Source: Bacillota bacterium (lineage in GTDB: Bacteria > Bacillota > Clostridia > Christensenellales > Aristaeellaceae). Taken from it: DNA of 64,000 bases. This document shows, in pieces, positions 50,183 to 58,831 of the stretch (the stretch's first letter is position 1; the number at the start of each line of letters is the position of its first letter). The notes beneath the pieces were generated by a model that had not been told where the DNA came from, ran no database searches, and worked only from the letters and a program-made list of their open reading frames with translations. The stretch lies in the NCBI GenBank assembly GCA_023416585.1, contig JAEZHM010000036.1, positions 72,213-136,212 on the forward strand. Reading direction: 5' to 3'. The position numbers and the translations under genes are program-made.

Positions 50183-51931
50183 TCACGGCACCGCCCAAGT
50201 GCCAAAGTCAAGTTCCTCATAGGGGATTTCAACCAGCGTCCCGTCTGAAAAGATGATATCGAACACCGCCACCCTCACCTTTTTTGCGTCTTTATACCCG
50301 TACAGCCAGGCGTAGGTGGGGTAAGAAGTCCCATCCGGCATAATGGTAAACTCAAATTTTTGAAAATAAAATAAATCTCCGGTATCCTTGTGCGGGATCA
50401 TATTTCCTTCCTTGTCCACGCAATAATAAACCAGTGTGTACGCGTTCACCTTGCGGAAGGGGCTTTTGTTCACAAGCGTGGGGCAAATCTTCGTATACCC
50501 CAAATAGGAGCTTACATATGCATCATCGCCGATGACCAGGGGATATTTGGGCTCATTCGGTTGTATGGGAACAGGCGGAGGCGTATTCTTAGGGCTTTGA
50601 ACACACACGGTTTTTGAGAAATTGGAAATGCGGGCCCCGGAAAGGATACGTATTTTATAGTAGTAGATGCTTTCCGGCCCGGCCTGAAAGTCTTGAAAAC
50701 CCGGCACATCCTTATACGCCAAAGGAGCGAACTCTCCCGAGGGGCTCAATCCCCGGTATATGATATACGTATCAGCGCCTTCAATAGGCTCCCAGGTAAT
50801 GTAGGCTTCCTGCATCCCCTCCGTTACTCTGATTTCTTTAGGGGGCGTCAGGTCTTCGCCTTTCTCCAGCGGGGAAATGGCGGTGGCTTTCTTCGACAGG
50901 CAGAAATCCATCCCATCGCTTGAGTACACCGCCGCCAGCCAGTATTCGCTAATTGGCTCCTCCAGCGGCGTAATTTGATCCAGATAATAGGTGGCGCCGC
51001 TATATACTGTATCGATATAAACTGAATTCCCATCCTTTATGCGGCAAATATTATACCACAGTGCATCCTTCACACCCTGCCAGCGAAGAATCACCCCGTC
51101 CAGGGTCCACATGGCCATCAGGTCAAAGCCATTCTCATGCGAAACATTCGGCCGCACAGTGGGCGTAGGCTCGGGCGTAGGCTCCGGGGTGGGTACGGGC
51201 TTCGGGGTGGGCGTCGCGGGAAGCTTGCTCCGTTCCCTATGTTCCTCAAAGGATACCCGCTTATTGTTCCATCCGGCTTCCTTCAAGCGGATGATTTCGC
51301 CGATTGTAATCGCCCGGTTCAGGTTTTGCCCTTCTTCAATCAAGCTGCTGGTGATGCCGATCACCTGCCCGAAATTGTTAAACAGAGCGCCACCGCTGGA
51401 CCCGTGGGAGATGGGCGCCGTGAACTGTATGGTACGGACTCCCTCGACATCAAACAGGGCGCTGATATTTCCCATGGATACAGTGTTTTTGACCGCCACG
51501 GGGCTGCCGATGGCCACCACCAGCGCACCGCGCAGCAAGTCTTCCTCCCCCTGGCAAAGCGTAAGTGGCGCCATATCCGTCGGCGACATGAATTCCAGCA
51601 GGGCGATGTCCCTATCCGCATCCGCCGCGATGACCTTGGTCACCATGTATTGATACCCGGCGTCGCTGATGGCCATAATCCAAGACGCGCCCTCGATCAC
51701 ATGGTTGTTGGTTACCAGCGTTTCACAGTCAAAGGCCACAAAGCCGCTGCCGGTGGCGATAATGTCGTTCTTGCTGTCATACACCACAAGCAGCAATACC
51801 GATTTGGCGGCATTGTCAATCGCTGCAAGATCTTCTGAAAAGGTCTGCGCCATGGCAGAAGGCGTTAAAAGCAGTGCAAACAATAATGCAAGAATCACCG
51901 TAGGAACAGTTTTGATGCGCCTCGTAAGCAT
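50183..51931 (-). CDS. Secreted S1C (HtrA-like) serine protease with fibronectin-III-like domains
   Basis: 582 residues. The signal peptide ends ...PSAMAQ. The protease domain (~30-215) has an intact triad: His in VTNNHVI, Asp in DADRDIALLEF and Ser in HGSSGGALF. There is no PDZ domain. A Pro/Thr linker (PTPKPVPTPEPTPEPTPT) is followed by two fibronectin-III-like modules (~260-440; WTLDGVILRWQGVKDALWY and EAYITWEPIEGADTYIIYRG) and a C-terminal beta domain of ~110 residues (GDDAYVSSYLGYTKICP), shared with the pseudoprotease downstream. It cleaves proteins outside the cell. The pair forms an operon with the promoter at 51999-52028. Confidence 0.9.
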   Translation of the reverse strand: MLTRRIKTVPTVILALLFALLLTPSAMAQTFSEDLAAIDNAAKSVLLLVVYDSKNDIIATGSGFVAFDCETLVTNNHVIEGASWIMAISDAGYQYMVTKVIAADADRDIALLEFMSPTDMAPLTLCQGEEDLLRGALVVAIGSPVAVKNTVSMGNISALFDVEGVRTIQFTAPISHGSSGGALFNNFGQVIGITSSLIEEGQNLNRAITIGEIIRLKEAGWNNKRVSFEEHRERSKLPATPTPKPVPTPEPTPEPTPTVRPNVSHENGFDLMAMWTLDGVILRWQGVKDALWYNICRIKDGNSVYIDTVYSGATYYLDQITPLEEPISEYWLAAVYSSDGMDFCLSKKATAISPLEKGEDLTPPKEIRVTEGMQEAYITWEPIEGADTYIIYRGLSPSGEFAPLAYKDVPGFQDFQAGPESIYYYKIRILSGARISNFSKTVCVQSPKNTPPPVPIQPNEPKYPLVIGDDAYVSSYLGYTKICPTLVNKSPFRKVNAYTLVYYCVDKEGNMIPHKDTGDLFYFQKFEFTIMPDGTSYPTYAWLYGYKDAKKVRVAVFDIIFSDGTLVEIPYEELDFGTWAVP

Positions 51932-51998
51932 ACGGTTGCTCCTTTACACCTTCGAACCAAATCGTATTACCAACATCTATTCACGATAGGCATCATCC

Positions 51999-52028
51999 AT
52001 TATATTGAAAACATACCACATTTCCCAA
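51999..52028 (-). promoter_or_regulatory. Promoter of the protease/pseudoprotease operon
   Basis: Minus strand: TTGGGA (52028-52023), 18-base spacer, TATAAT (52004-51999), 67 bases before the start. Confidence 0.6.
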
Positions 52029-52135
52029 ATTGCGTCAACAACCGCGCAAAAGCATTTTCCATTTTCCGCGCATTGCACACCTATCCGCATAAAGCCTCTA
52101 TGACGGCGGATTTCACCCACTCAAAAATACATAAC

Positions 52136-52182
52136 ACAGGGGACGGCAGACTGTATTCGCCGTCCCCTGTGTTCGTTGTCAG
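52136..52182. repeat. REP palindrome
   Basis: ACACAGGGGACGGC, an 11-base loop (AGACTGTATTC), then GCCGTCCCCTGTGT: a perfect 14-base inverted repeat just downstream of the membrane protein gene at 52189. Confidence 0.85.
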
Positions 52183-52188
52183 TGTTCG

Positions 52189-52896
52189 TTATTGGGCAGA
52201 ACTGTCCCGCCCGGGCGTACCGTTCTCTTTTCCCAAATCATCGGCCTGGCTGTCTTCCTCATCCTCCCAGTCAACTTCCTTAAGGCTCTGCCTGTAAGCA
52301 TCGTCGATTTCATGAAAATCCACAGGCTCCGCGGGAACAAGCTGTACCCGGGGCTGCTTTTTCAGGATCAAGGACCGGACGATGGCCGACTGGGTATAAT
52401 ACACAAAACCGAAGCCCAGGAACGCGCAGGGCATCAAAAAATAATAAATCAGTATGTGTGATTCATAACTGAGGAAACTTTGGGCGAGTGTGTATGTCGC
52501 AAAATACAGCACATACGGGATCAGCAGAAATTTTACAGCAAGCCTTAATTCCGCGCGGAAAACTTTTTTGAAAACGCCAAAGGAATGGATAGCTCCACGG
52601 GCCGCCTGGCCCCGGGTAATCGCCGCGTGGATGCAGAAAAACTCTACCATCCATTGCAGCATAATAAGAACCGGCAGATCCAGCAGGGGGTACTGCATCC
52701 ATATTTCAAATACTTGAGATTCGCCAGTAAAGGGCTGTAGTTTTCTGATAAACTCATCAGGTTTTATGATGGAGACAACCAGCGCCGGAATCCTGCCGGC
52801 GAAAACGCCGCGGGCAAAATAAGCCAGGACCACGGTGAAAACAATCATCAGGAACCGGCCGAAAGACCTTACTTTGATCCACCGGAAGAGATCCAA
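52189..52896 (-). CDS. Polytopic membrane protein of unknown family
   Basis: 235 residues with about five membrane segments (MIVFTVVLAYFARGVF; LLDLPVLIMLQWMVEFFCIH; LAVKFLLIPYVLYFATYTLA; LIYYFLMPCAFLGFGFVYY). The C-terminal 60 residues are cytoplasmic and acidic (EIDDAYRQSLKEVDWEDEEDS). No family was recognised and no partner gene is visible. The ATG start at 52896 has AAAGGG (CGCAAAGGGAATTTTG) upstream. The REP palindrome at 52136-52182 directly follows the stop. Confidence 0.6.
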   Translation of the reverse strand: MDLFRWIKVRSFGRFLMIVFTVVLAYFARGVFAGRIPALVVSIIKPDEFIRKLQPFTGESQVFEIWMQYPLLDLPVLIMLQWMVEFFCIHAAITRGQAARGAIHSFGVFKKVFRAELRLAVKFLLIPYVLYFATYTLAQSFLSYESHILIYYFLMPCAFLGFGFVYYTQSAIVRSLILKKQPRVQLVPAEPVDFHEIDDAYRQSLKEVDWEDEEDSQADDLGKENGTPGRDSSAQ

Positions 52897-53030
52897 AATT
52901 CCCTTTGCGGCAAAGCTTTCCCCCTCAATCAGGCGCGCAAGCCAGCCATTCTATCAGTCAGACAGGAGTCAGCAGAACCGTCCCCAGTCACGTAAATTAT
53001 TATATTTTTAAATATTTATATCTTTAAATA

Positions 53031-53066
53031 TTGACAAATGTCTATTTATAATATATAATAAATAGA
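53031..53066 (+). promoter_or_regulatory. arsR-type promoter with overlapping operator
   Basis: TTGACA (53031-53036), 17-base spacer, TATAAT (53054-53059). The inverted repeat TCTATTTAT (53041-53049) / ATAAATAGA (53058-53066) covers the spacer and -10, as expected for autorepression by an ArsR/SmtB protein. Confidence 0.85.
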
Positions 53067-53131
53067 TTCACGCGTATCAATGTTTCAGCATAATGCAAGG
53101 ATGCGCGTCAACGCTTCGCGAGGTGCATGGT

Positions 53132-53452
53132 ATGAAGGATTTTGCTGCCGAACTGGAAATACTCAAAGCCATCAGCGAGCCTACAAGGCTGACAATCATC
53201 AACATGCTGTCCTTCAGCGAAATGTGCGCCCGCAACCTCCTGAAAGGCCTATCCATTACGCAGCCGACGCTCTCCCACCACATGAAGGTCCTCACGGACT
53301 GCGGGCTTGTATCCGGCCGGAAAGAAGCAACATGGATGTACTATACAATCAATACCGAACGGGCAAAGCAATTCCACCGGTTCATCGAAACCCTGACCCA
53401 CCCCAAGGAGGATTGCATCGGCAACCCGCACCGCAGCAACAGCTGCCAGTAA
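53132..53452 (+). CDS. ArsR-family transcription regulator
   Basis: 106 residues. The ATG at 53132 has GAGGTG upstream; the ATG at 53093 has none. Winged helix-turn-helix: LKAISEPTRLTIINMLSFSE, CARNLLKGLSITQPTLSHHM and LVSGRKEATWMYYTIN. Cys in MCARNLL sits where classic metal sensors carry part of the ELCVCDL motif, but the second Cys is missing, so metal binding is doubtful; a C-terminal EDC...SCQ may contribute. It should repress its own promoter. The gene downstream is a broken thiol-reductase-like gene, which suggests a former role in sulfur or redox stress. Confidence 0.88.
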   Translation: MKDFAAELEILKAISEPTRLTIINMLSFSEMCARNLLKGLSITQPTLSHHMKVLTDCGLVSGRKEATWMYYTINTERAKQFHRFIETLTHPKEDCIGNPHRSNSCQ

Positions 53453-53456
53453 CACC

Positions 53457-53585
53457 ATGTATTTGATCAAAGGCCATAACTTACGCGGCGAGCTGCAGGC
53501 CTTTGCAGCAAACAAGAACATACGCGCCCTGCTTGCCAAAGAAGGCGCGGTTGTACTGCAGATTATATTAGTAAAAATACAATAG
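53457..53585 (+). pseudogene. Short remnant between arsR and the reductase fragment
   Basis: A 42-residue frame (MYLIKGHNLRGELQAFAANK...) with no ribosome site. I do not recognise it; it may be the remains of a small gene once in the operon. Confidence 0.25.
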
Positions 53586-53604
53586 AGAGGATTTGTGTAT
53601 TGGC

Positions 53605-53844
53605 ATGAAGATTGTAATCAATGGTGTGGCCGCAGCGGGTACTTCCACTATTGTCAAGGCAATCAGAAAAGTTGGGGACGCGCAGGTCACCATCTATGAG
53701 ACGGATGAACATATCTCCTGTTCGGGCAGCGGCCTGCCCTATTACATCGGCGACGAGGTAGAGGATATTGGCGAGTTGATCCCCAAGGTCACCGCCTTTT
53801 TCAAGAGCAAGTATAATAGCAAACAACCTCACGGGCGGGTATAA
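53605..53844 (+). pseudogene. N-terminal fragment of a CoA-disulfide-reductase-like flavoprotein
   Basis: 79 codons resemble the first fifth of the pyridine-nucleotide-disulfide reductases of the Cdr/NADH-oxidase group (~450 residues): MKIVINGVAAAGTSTIVKAI (FAD-binding start), VTIYETDEHIS and GLPYYIGDEVED. The active-site Cys of the usual S(F/x)xxCGLPYY is replaced (SCSGSGLPYY). The frame diverges after VTAFFKSKYN and ends; nothing further is found downstream. A hairpin follows at 53875-53908. Confidence 0.7.
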
Positions 53845-54238
53845 CCAGTGGGATTAGGCAAATCAAAGAAAAGAGGTTTGCTGTTGATGCATAAATGACA
53901 GCAAACCCCTGTATGACGTTATATTGTTGTCTACTGCGATCCCTTATCGTGATATCAGGATAACAGATCATGCCCCCAGGAAAAGTTTATCCCGAAGCCA
54001 GCCCCCGCGGTTGCCGGTTCTGTGCGTCGAAGGTGTTTATCCTGGCGGATGTGTTTGTGTCGTAAACAAAACGGTGCTTTCCCAAGTATTCTCCCTTGTG
54101 AGCGTGACGCTGGCATCCCATGACTCCTTGATTCTCTTTGGATGCCAGTTGGCAGGATCCTCTTATGTTGTGGTACCCGGAAATTGCCGCCATTCTCAAG
54201 ATGACTATCTTTTTTAGGGTAGTGGCGTGTTTGGCCTT
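53845..54238. other. Intergenic region with a hairpin, no gene recognised
   Basis: GGTTTGCTGT / ACAGCAAACC form a 10-bp stem (53875-53908) without a U-tract. The rest (53910-54230) is of mixed composition with all frames interrupted. Confidence 0.4.
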
Positions 54239-54805
54239 CTATTCAAGCTTCATGCGAGCCAATATATCTGCATAGTCATCCAAGAGGGCATCATAGCTGT
54301 CTGGAAAGTTGCTAAATGCGATGGTATATGGTTCGGACCCGTAAAAAAGGTAGACAAACATGCTTTTCATCTTAAGTCCGCCGAAATCGTAAGTGCAGAC
54401 AAACTTCCTCGCGTCTCTTCCGTCAACTTTGACGCTTTCTATTTCTCCCTCGTATTTCACGTCTTTATATGCATTCTCATTGGCTGCTTTCGCCAATTCC
54501 GTTACGGCATCAATGGTATCTCCCGAATACCCAACTTTCGTAACCATAAAGACTGCTGAGCCATTTTTGATGTAGTGTGCGGGCAGGGTGGACCCCTCCA
54601 CCGGCGTCCATCCTTGCGGTAGATCCACCGTAACCCTTATCTCTTTTTGCGGTATGCTTGTCCCGGGCTGGGTTTTATTGCCTTGGCCGCCCGATGATGC
54701 CGTATTTTGCGGCAGTTTGGGATTGCCGGTTGTTCCTTGCTCTGTACAACCGCCAAGAAACATCGTGATCAGCACACACAAGAGTATTAGACTTATTTTT
54801 TTCAT
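54239..54805 (-). CDS. Lipoprotein of unknown function
   Basis: 188 residues. The ATG at 54805 has AGGAG nine bases upstream; the ATG at 54814 would touch that site. The signal peptide ends in a lipobox (MFLGGC), followed by a flexible Gly/Ser/Thr/Gln segment. The globular part (IRVTVDLPQGWTPVEG..., KYEGEIESVKVDGRDARKFV, MKSMFVYLFYGSEPYTIAFS) resembles PsbP/DUF1795-like small domains that occur on Gram-positive lipoproteins. The assignment is by pattern only. It lies behind the zinc-ribbon genes on the same strand, 87 bases away. Confidence 0.7.
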   Translation of the reverse strand: MKKISLILLCVLITMFLGGCTEQGTTGNPKLPQNTASSGGQGNKTQPGTSIPQKEIRVTVDLPQGWTPVEGSTLPAHYIKNGSAVFMVTKVGYSGDTIDAVTELAKAANENAYKDVKYEGEIESVKVDGRDARKFVCTYDFGGLKMKSMFVYLFYGSEPYTIAFSNFPDSYDALLDDYADILARMKLE

Positions 54806-54891
54806 CTTTTTCATCTCCTGGTCAACAATTCCTGTGAAGAGACCCAATATCATGTTCCCTGCGATCTCACCAATCAGTAAGGTGAGCCGCC

Positions 54892-55644
54892 TTACAGCTT
54901 ACACCCGCAGCCGCCGCAGAATTTGGTGCCCGGCGGGTTTTCATCCCCGCAGGATGGGCACGCGGCATCAGCCGGCGCTGTCATGGAAGCGCCGCAGTGA
55001 TTGCAGAAACGCACGCCCTGCGCGTTTTTTTCCTTACATTTTAAGCAGGTAGCCAGCGCAAGTGACGCACCGCAATTATTGCAAAATTTACCCGCGCCGG
55101 CAGGCTTCCCGCAGGAGGGGCAAACCACCGTTTTGCTCTCCAGCTTGCCCTTAAAGACAACGGCACTCTCGGCAGCTTCTTCAATATTGCGCCGCATGGC
55201 CTCGGCCCGCCCCTTCGCCACCGCCACCTCCTGCCGGGGGGCGCAGTCGGTGCAGAGCATCTCGTCCTCATTGTAGCAGGCGTCGCAAACCCAGCTATGG
55301 CAGCCGTGACAACGGTGAAAGTGCCGCTGGGCTTCATTTTTTGCACGCTCAAACGCCTTCTCATGCTCCTTCTGCCATTCGGGGCTCATCCCCTCAAAGC
55401 GATCGGAGAGCACGCTGCCACCCCGCTCCAGCGAATAGACAATGTCACTGACCCGGCCCCCAAACAGGCTGCCAATGGCGCCGATGCCCTGGGCCAAGCC
55501 CCGCAGGCCGCGCCCCTTTTTGTATGTTTCCGATTCAACAAAGCTGCTTCTGAATCCGTCCTGGCACAGGTCGCAGCAGAAGGTGAACTGGAACCCGGCC
55601 TCGGTGGAATTATCCTCATAATTTCGTGTAAAAGATTGCAGCAT
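54892..55644 (-). CDS. Zinc-ribbon protein 3
   Basis: 250 residues. The ATG at 55644 has GAGGTGAGG just upstream and begins five bases after the stop of the previous gene. The N-terminal ~100 residues hold CCDLCQDGF and a hydrophobic glycine-rich helix (LRGLAQGIGAIGSLFGG). The middle has HRCHGCHSWVCDACYNEDEMLC (two adjoining parts), a treble-clef-type zinc site. The end has three ribbons (CPSCGKPAGAGKFCNNCG; CLKCKEKNAQGVRFCNHCG; CPSCGDENPPGTKFCGGCG). No enzyme motif is present. It is probably a cytoplasmic adaptor or assembly protein acting with the two genes before it. Confidence 0.75.
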   Translation of the reverse strand: MLQSFTRNYEDNSTEAGFQFTFCCDLCQDGFRSSFVESETYKKGRGLRGLAQGIGAIGSLFGGRVSDIVYSLERGGSVLSDRFEGMSPEWQKEHEKAFERAKNEAQRHFHRCHGCHSWVCDACYNEDEMLCTDCAPRQEVAVAKGRAEAMRRNIEEAAESAVVFKGKLESKTVVCPSCGKPAGAGKFCNNCGASLALATCLKCKEKNAQGVRFCNHCGASMTAPADAACPSCGDENPPGTKFCGGCGCKL

Positions 55645-55649
55645 ATTCC

Positions 55650-55994
55650 TCACCTCATTGTATGAATCGGTTTGATTTTTTTCCCGCAGGCAGTGCATTT
55701 TGTGTTTTCAAAGAATTGCAGAGCGCCGCAGCGGGGATTTTGGCATTGCACCATGAGTGTTGCGCTGCATGCCTCACATTTTTCCTGCACAAAGGTTTGC
55801 TTAGTGCAGGCAGGGCATGTTGTATAAAGTGTTTTGCCGCAGCCTAAGCAAAGAGGCTGTCCCTTCTTCACAGGCCTAAGGCAGGCAGGGCAGAGGAAAC
55901 CGAAGGGGCTAAAACTTCCGCAGGCGGGGCAAAAGCGTGCGTCTGCTTCTATGTAAATCCCGCAGTGGATGCAAGGCTGCTTATAGCTTGCCAT
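55650..55994 (-). CDS. Zinc-ribbon protein 2
   Basis: 114 residues made almost wholly of five CxxC...CxxC ribbons: CIHCGIYIEADARFCPACG, LCPACLRPVKKGQPLCLGCG, CPACTKQTFVQEKCEACS, CQNPRCG and CTACGKK. There is no other domain. The ATG follows the stop of the previous gene by one base, so translation is coupled. Double-zinc-ribbon proteins of this kind are usually scaffolds; no reaction can be assigned. Confidence 0.75.
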   Translation of the reverse strand: MASYKQPCIHCGIYIEADARFCPACGSFSPFGFLCPACLRPVKKGQPLCLGCGKTLYTTCPACTKQTFVQEKCEACSATLMVQCQNPRCGALQFFENTKCTACGKKIKPIHTMR

Positions 55995-55995
55995 A

Positions 55996-56460
55996 CTAAC
56001 GCTCCTGTTTTAAGCCGCACTTACCGCAAAAACGGGTGCCAGGGGGAAGCGCCGCGCCACATTTTCGGCAGTTGGATGGTAAAAGCTTCGCCCCGCACTC
56101 CTGACAGAATTTCACGCCGTCAGGATTTACATTGCCGCAGGCTGCGCATGTATGCATCTGTTCCTCTGCCTGCTGTGCAGCTTCTTTTGCGTCCTTCTCA
56201 GCTTGAGCGCTTCTAAGCCTTTCACCGGCTTCCGTAAGATTGGTATGTATCTGCTTCAGTTTGCTTTCAAGATCGGGGAAACGTCCCTTTTCCGTTTCAT
56301 AAGCCTGCTTTCCAATTTGCACGTATATCTCTGTTTCCTGTCTTTGCAAATCGCTCAATTCTCCTTGGGCAAGCATCAGCTTTACATCGGGATCATCCTT
56401 TGGCATAAAACCCGAAAGACCTTTCACCAGACCGCTGAGCCCTCCGAATAAGTCACTCAT
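55996..56460 (-). CDS. Zinc-ribbon protein 1 with coiled coil
   Basis: 154 residues, first of three coupled zinc-ribbon genes. The N-terminus is MSDLFGGLSGLVKGLSGFMP (amphipathic), followed by a coiled coil (~25-100) and two ribbons (CAACGNVNPDGVKFCQECG and CRKCGAALPPGTRFCGKCG). Such proteins occur near SPFH-type or secretion-linked proteins in Firmicutes, though none is present here. GAGGGAGGACGAGAT precedes the ATG. Confidence 0.75.
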   Translation of the reverse strand: MSDLFGGLSGLVKGLSGFMPKDDPDVKLMLAQGELSDLQRQETEIYVQIGKQAYETEKGRFPDLESKLKQIHTNLTEAGERLRSAQAEKDAKEAAQQAEEQMHTCAACGNVNPDGVKFCQECGAKLLPSNCRKCGAALPPGTRFCGKCGLKQER

Positions 56461-56500
56461 ATCTCGTCCTCCCTCACTGTTTCAAAAAATACTTGCATAT

Positions 56501-57607
56501 TTACTCCTTGTATAAACCATTCGTAATACTGTCCAGGCCCTCTGCCTGTATCAGATACTTGGGCATGTTCAAAGAATATATTTCCCGAGCGTTCCACACA
56601 ACAAACCAGTACCCATCCCCTTTATGAGGGATGTATACCTGCATTTTTACCAGAAAAGAGCCTGGAGCATATTCAAAATTTTGATTTAGTTCAATTGTGC
56701 AGGTCTGCTCTGCCAAAGAGTATGTATTTCCCTTAAATTCTACCATTCCCATCACTTCTAAACTGGATTGCGCATTACTCCCGTCAACCATGTTGTAAAT
56801 AACAGGAATGCTGTCTCCATCCAGGTATGGGCTTTGTTCATCATTGGGTATCAGCTTCTGTTTGAAAATGACATCATGATCAATCTTTTCAAAGTCCGAA
56901 GGCTTTTCATTGACATATACCCTGAGCACCATACCATCTGATGCCATCTTGATGGCTTTGTTTTCCACTTCCAGCCCTATGGGAGGAGGCTCATACGTTA
57001 CCGGATCTATGAGCACGATTGGCGTGAAATCCGCTTCATTTGGTATATCGGCCCACACCTGCCTCATTGCCGTGCCTTCTTCTACCGGAGCCAAATCAAA
57101 TGTGTTGGTATTGATGATCACCATGGTGAGATTAGGCGGGAATTTCGTAACGACAATAAATATATTGTTTTTATCCTTCGTACCGTTTACTGTGTAATAC
57201 GTATCTCCCTGTTTATCTTCCATGATCAGCTTTGCACTTTCCATGAACCGCTTGTACGTGCCTGCCACCTCTTTGAAGGCCTTGGTGGTCTGATAGGTTA
57301 CAGAAAACGATACGCCATCCTCGTAAGTATCGGTAATGTTCGCGTTTTTCACGATAGGGATAATATCGCTGGGAAAACCGGAGGGCAATTCCAGCTTGCT
57401 GCCGTGCCGTTCTATAGGCTGAACTTTATACTGCCCCTCCAGCGGATTGTCTTGCGAATTTGAATAAGGCATGCCGGATTTACCTTCCTCCACCACCGGC
57501 CCGGCCGCCGCCCCTTCATTGGCATCCTGCCTGACACTGCCCGAGCAGCCTATAAAGGTCACACTCACGAATGCAAATATACATAATACAAGTACGAATC
57601 TTTTCAT
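56501..57607 (-). CDS. Large lipoprotein of unknown function
   Basis: 368 residues. Signal peptide with lipobox (VTFIGC). A segment at ~65-165 (LPSGFPSDIIPIVKNANITD, SVTYQTTKAFKEVAGTYKRF, GDTYYTVNGTKDKNNIFIVVT) is a small alpha/beta domain often found alone in Firmicute lipoproteins. The C-terminal half has no recognised domain and carries a beta-rich part (EVMGMVEFKGNTYSLAEQT, GYWFVVWNAREIY). It lies 40 bases before the zinc-ribbon genes on the same strand, so all five genes from 57607 to 54239 could form one transcript. Confidence 0.7.
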   Translation of the reverse strand: MKRFVLVLCIFAFVSVTFIGCSGSVRQDANEGAAAGPVVEEGKSGMPYSNSQDNPLEGQYKVQPIERHGSKLELPSGFPSDIIPIVKNANITDTYEDGVSFSVTYQTTKAFKEVAGTYKRFMESAKLIMEDKQGDTYYTVNGTKDKNNIFIVVTKFPPNLTMVIINTNTFDLAPVEEGTAMRQVWADIPNEADFTPIVLIDPVTYEPPPIGLEVENKAIKMASDGMVLRVYVNEKPSDFEKIDHDVIFKQKLIPNDEQSPYLDGDSIPVIYNMVDGSNAQSSLEVMGMVEFKGNTYSLAEQTCTIELNQNFEYAPGSFLVKMQVYIPHKGDGYWFVVWNAREIYSLNMPKYLIQAEGLDSITNGLYKE

Positions 57608-57871
57608 TAATTACACCGTACCTTTTGAATTTACATGTCCGATTGCCCTTGAGTAAAGCGTTCCTGCTCATGAACTTTACTGTACCGGCTTAAGTGCCCG
57701 GAAGGATGCATAACGGGCGTAGATTAAGAAAACAACTGTGATTATACCAAGTCATACAGACTTTTTACTTTGGGAAAATATCATGCACTTTTCTTAAAGT
57801 GACATTTTCAAATGCCGTAACAAAAAAACTGTTCACAGGGTATGTGAACAGCATGGAATACGAAATCTATT

Positions 57872-58744
57872 TCATTTTTGCATAAGCATTTTTTTGTACT
57901 CTGAGGGTGACATTTTCGTATTACGCTTGAAAGCCACTGCAAAATGTCCCGCATTTACAAAGCCGCACAGCCTTGCGGTTTCCTCGACGGAATTTTCTTT
58001 TTTCCCCAGCAGCTCCTTTGCCTTCTCCAAGCGGATATCCATTAAGTACCGGTGGGGCGTCTGCCCGATGCACTCCTTAAACACGCGTTTAAAATGACAA
58101 GGGCTTAAATAAATGAAATTGCAGATATCGCCTATGCTGATGCTGGTTGCATAATATTCCTGCATTAGTTGAATGGCTTCACGGATGTATTGATTGTCCT
58201 CGCCTATTCTTCCCGTATGTTTGCCGTTATCAGCATTCAAGTCCCGGATCGCCTGAAACACGATCTGCGTGCAGAGGCTTTGTATCATTTGAGGATAGGA
58301 CTCTCCATAATTCATCAATTCCAATTGAAATTTGCCGATCAGGTCCAGCAGCTGATTGCTGTATCGTTTCTGAATGTACTTGAAATGAAAAGCCTCTCCG
58401 CCTGCTATTTCAGTGGATACCCTTTGAAAAAAATCTTTTTTTACAGCAATGTGCAGGTATTTGCCATGCTCACGGTTATCACAGGGCACGCCATAAACCT
58501 CTTCCCATGGCTGAATAACCAGCATATCGCCTTTTTTTACACGGTACTCAACATTGCCGACTCTCGTAATTGGCGCACTTGAAAAAAACAGAACAAAGTG
58601 ATAATCATCAACACACAGTATTTCTCCGACCTTGTATTCTTGAGGCTCAAAAATAGCAATGTGCCGGCAAATGGTTGCTTTCGTTCTTGAATACATATCC
58701 GGCGGTATCGTTTTAACAAAGTAATGAAAGCCATGCTTCATCAT
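57872..58744 (-). CDS. AraC-family transcription regulator
   Basis: 290 residues. An N-terminal cupin-like sensor domain (~20-150; YKVGEILCVDDYHFVLFFSS, KKGDMLVIQPWEEVY, KYLHIAVKKDFF) is followed by the double helix-turn-helix (ISIGDICNFIYLSPCHFKRVF; VEETARLCGFVNAGHFAVAF; MSPSEYKK). It binds an unknown small ligand. No divergent gene lies beside it, so its target is not visible. A REP-type element starts 88 bases upstream. CACATACCCTGTGAACAG-type inverted sequence lies just beyond the stop (~57830-57852) and may terminate it. Confidence 0.9.
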   Translation of the reverse strand: MMKHGFHYFVKTIPPDMYSRTKATICRHIAIFEPQEYKVGEILCVDDYHFVLFFSSAPITRVGNVEYRVKKGDMLVIQPWEEVYGVPCDNREHGKYLHIAVKKDFFQRVSTEIAGGEAFHFKYIQKRYSNQLLDLIGKFQLELMNYGESYPQMIQSLCTQIVFQAIRDLNADNGKHTGRIGEDNQYIREAIQLMQEYYATSISIGDICNFIYLSPCHFKRVFKECIGQTPHRYLMDIRLEKAKELLGKKENSVEETARLCGFVNAGHFAVAFKRNTKMSPSEYKKMLMQK

Positions 58745-58831
58745 TTCACCTTCCTATGTACAGCCCTTACGCGGGCCGGCGGGTTTCGCCGCATTCATTG
58801 GAATCATTCATGAGATACCAAAACACACAAC

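Noticed and set aside
53924..54217. Possible transposase fragment
   Set aside because: Frames are interrupted and no motif of a named transposase family could be recognised.
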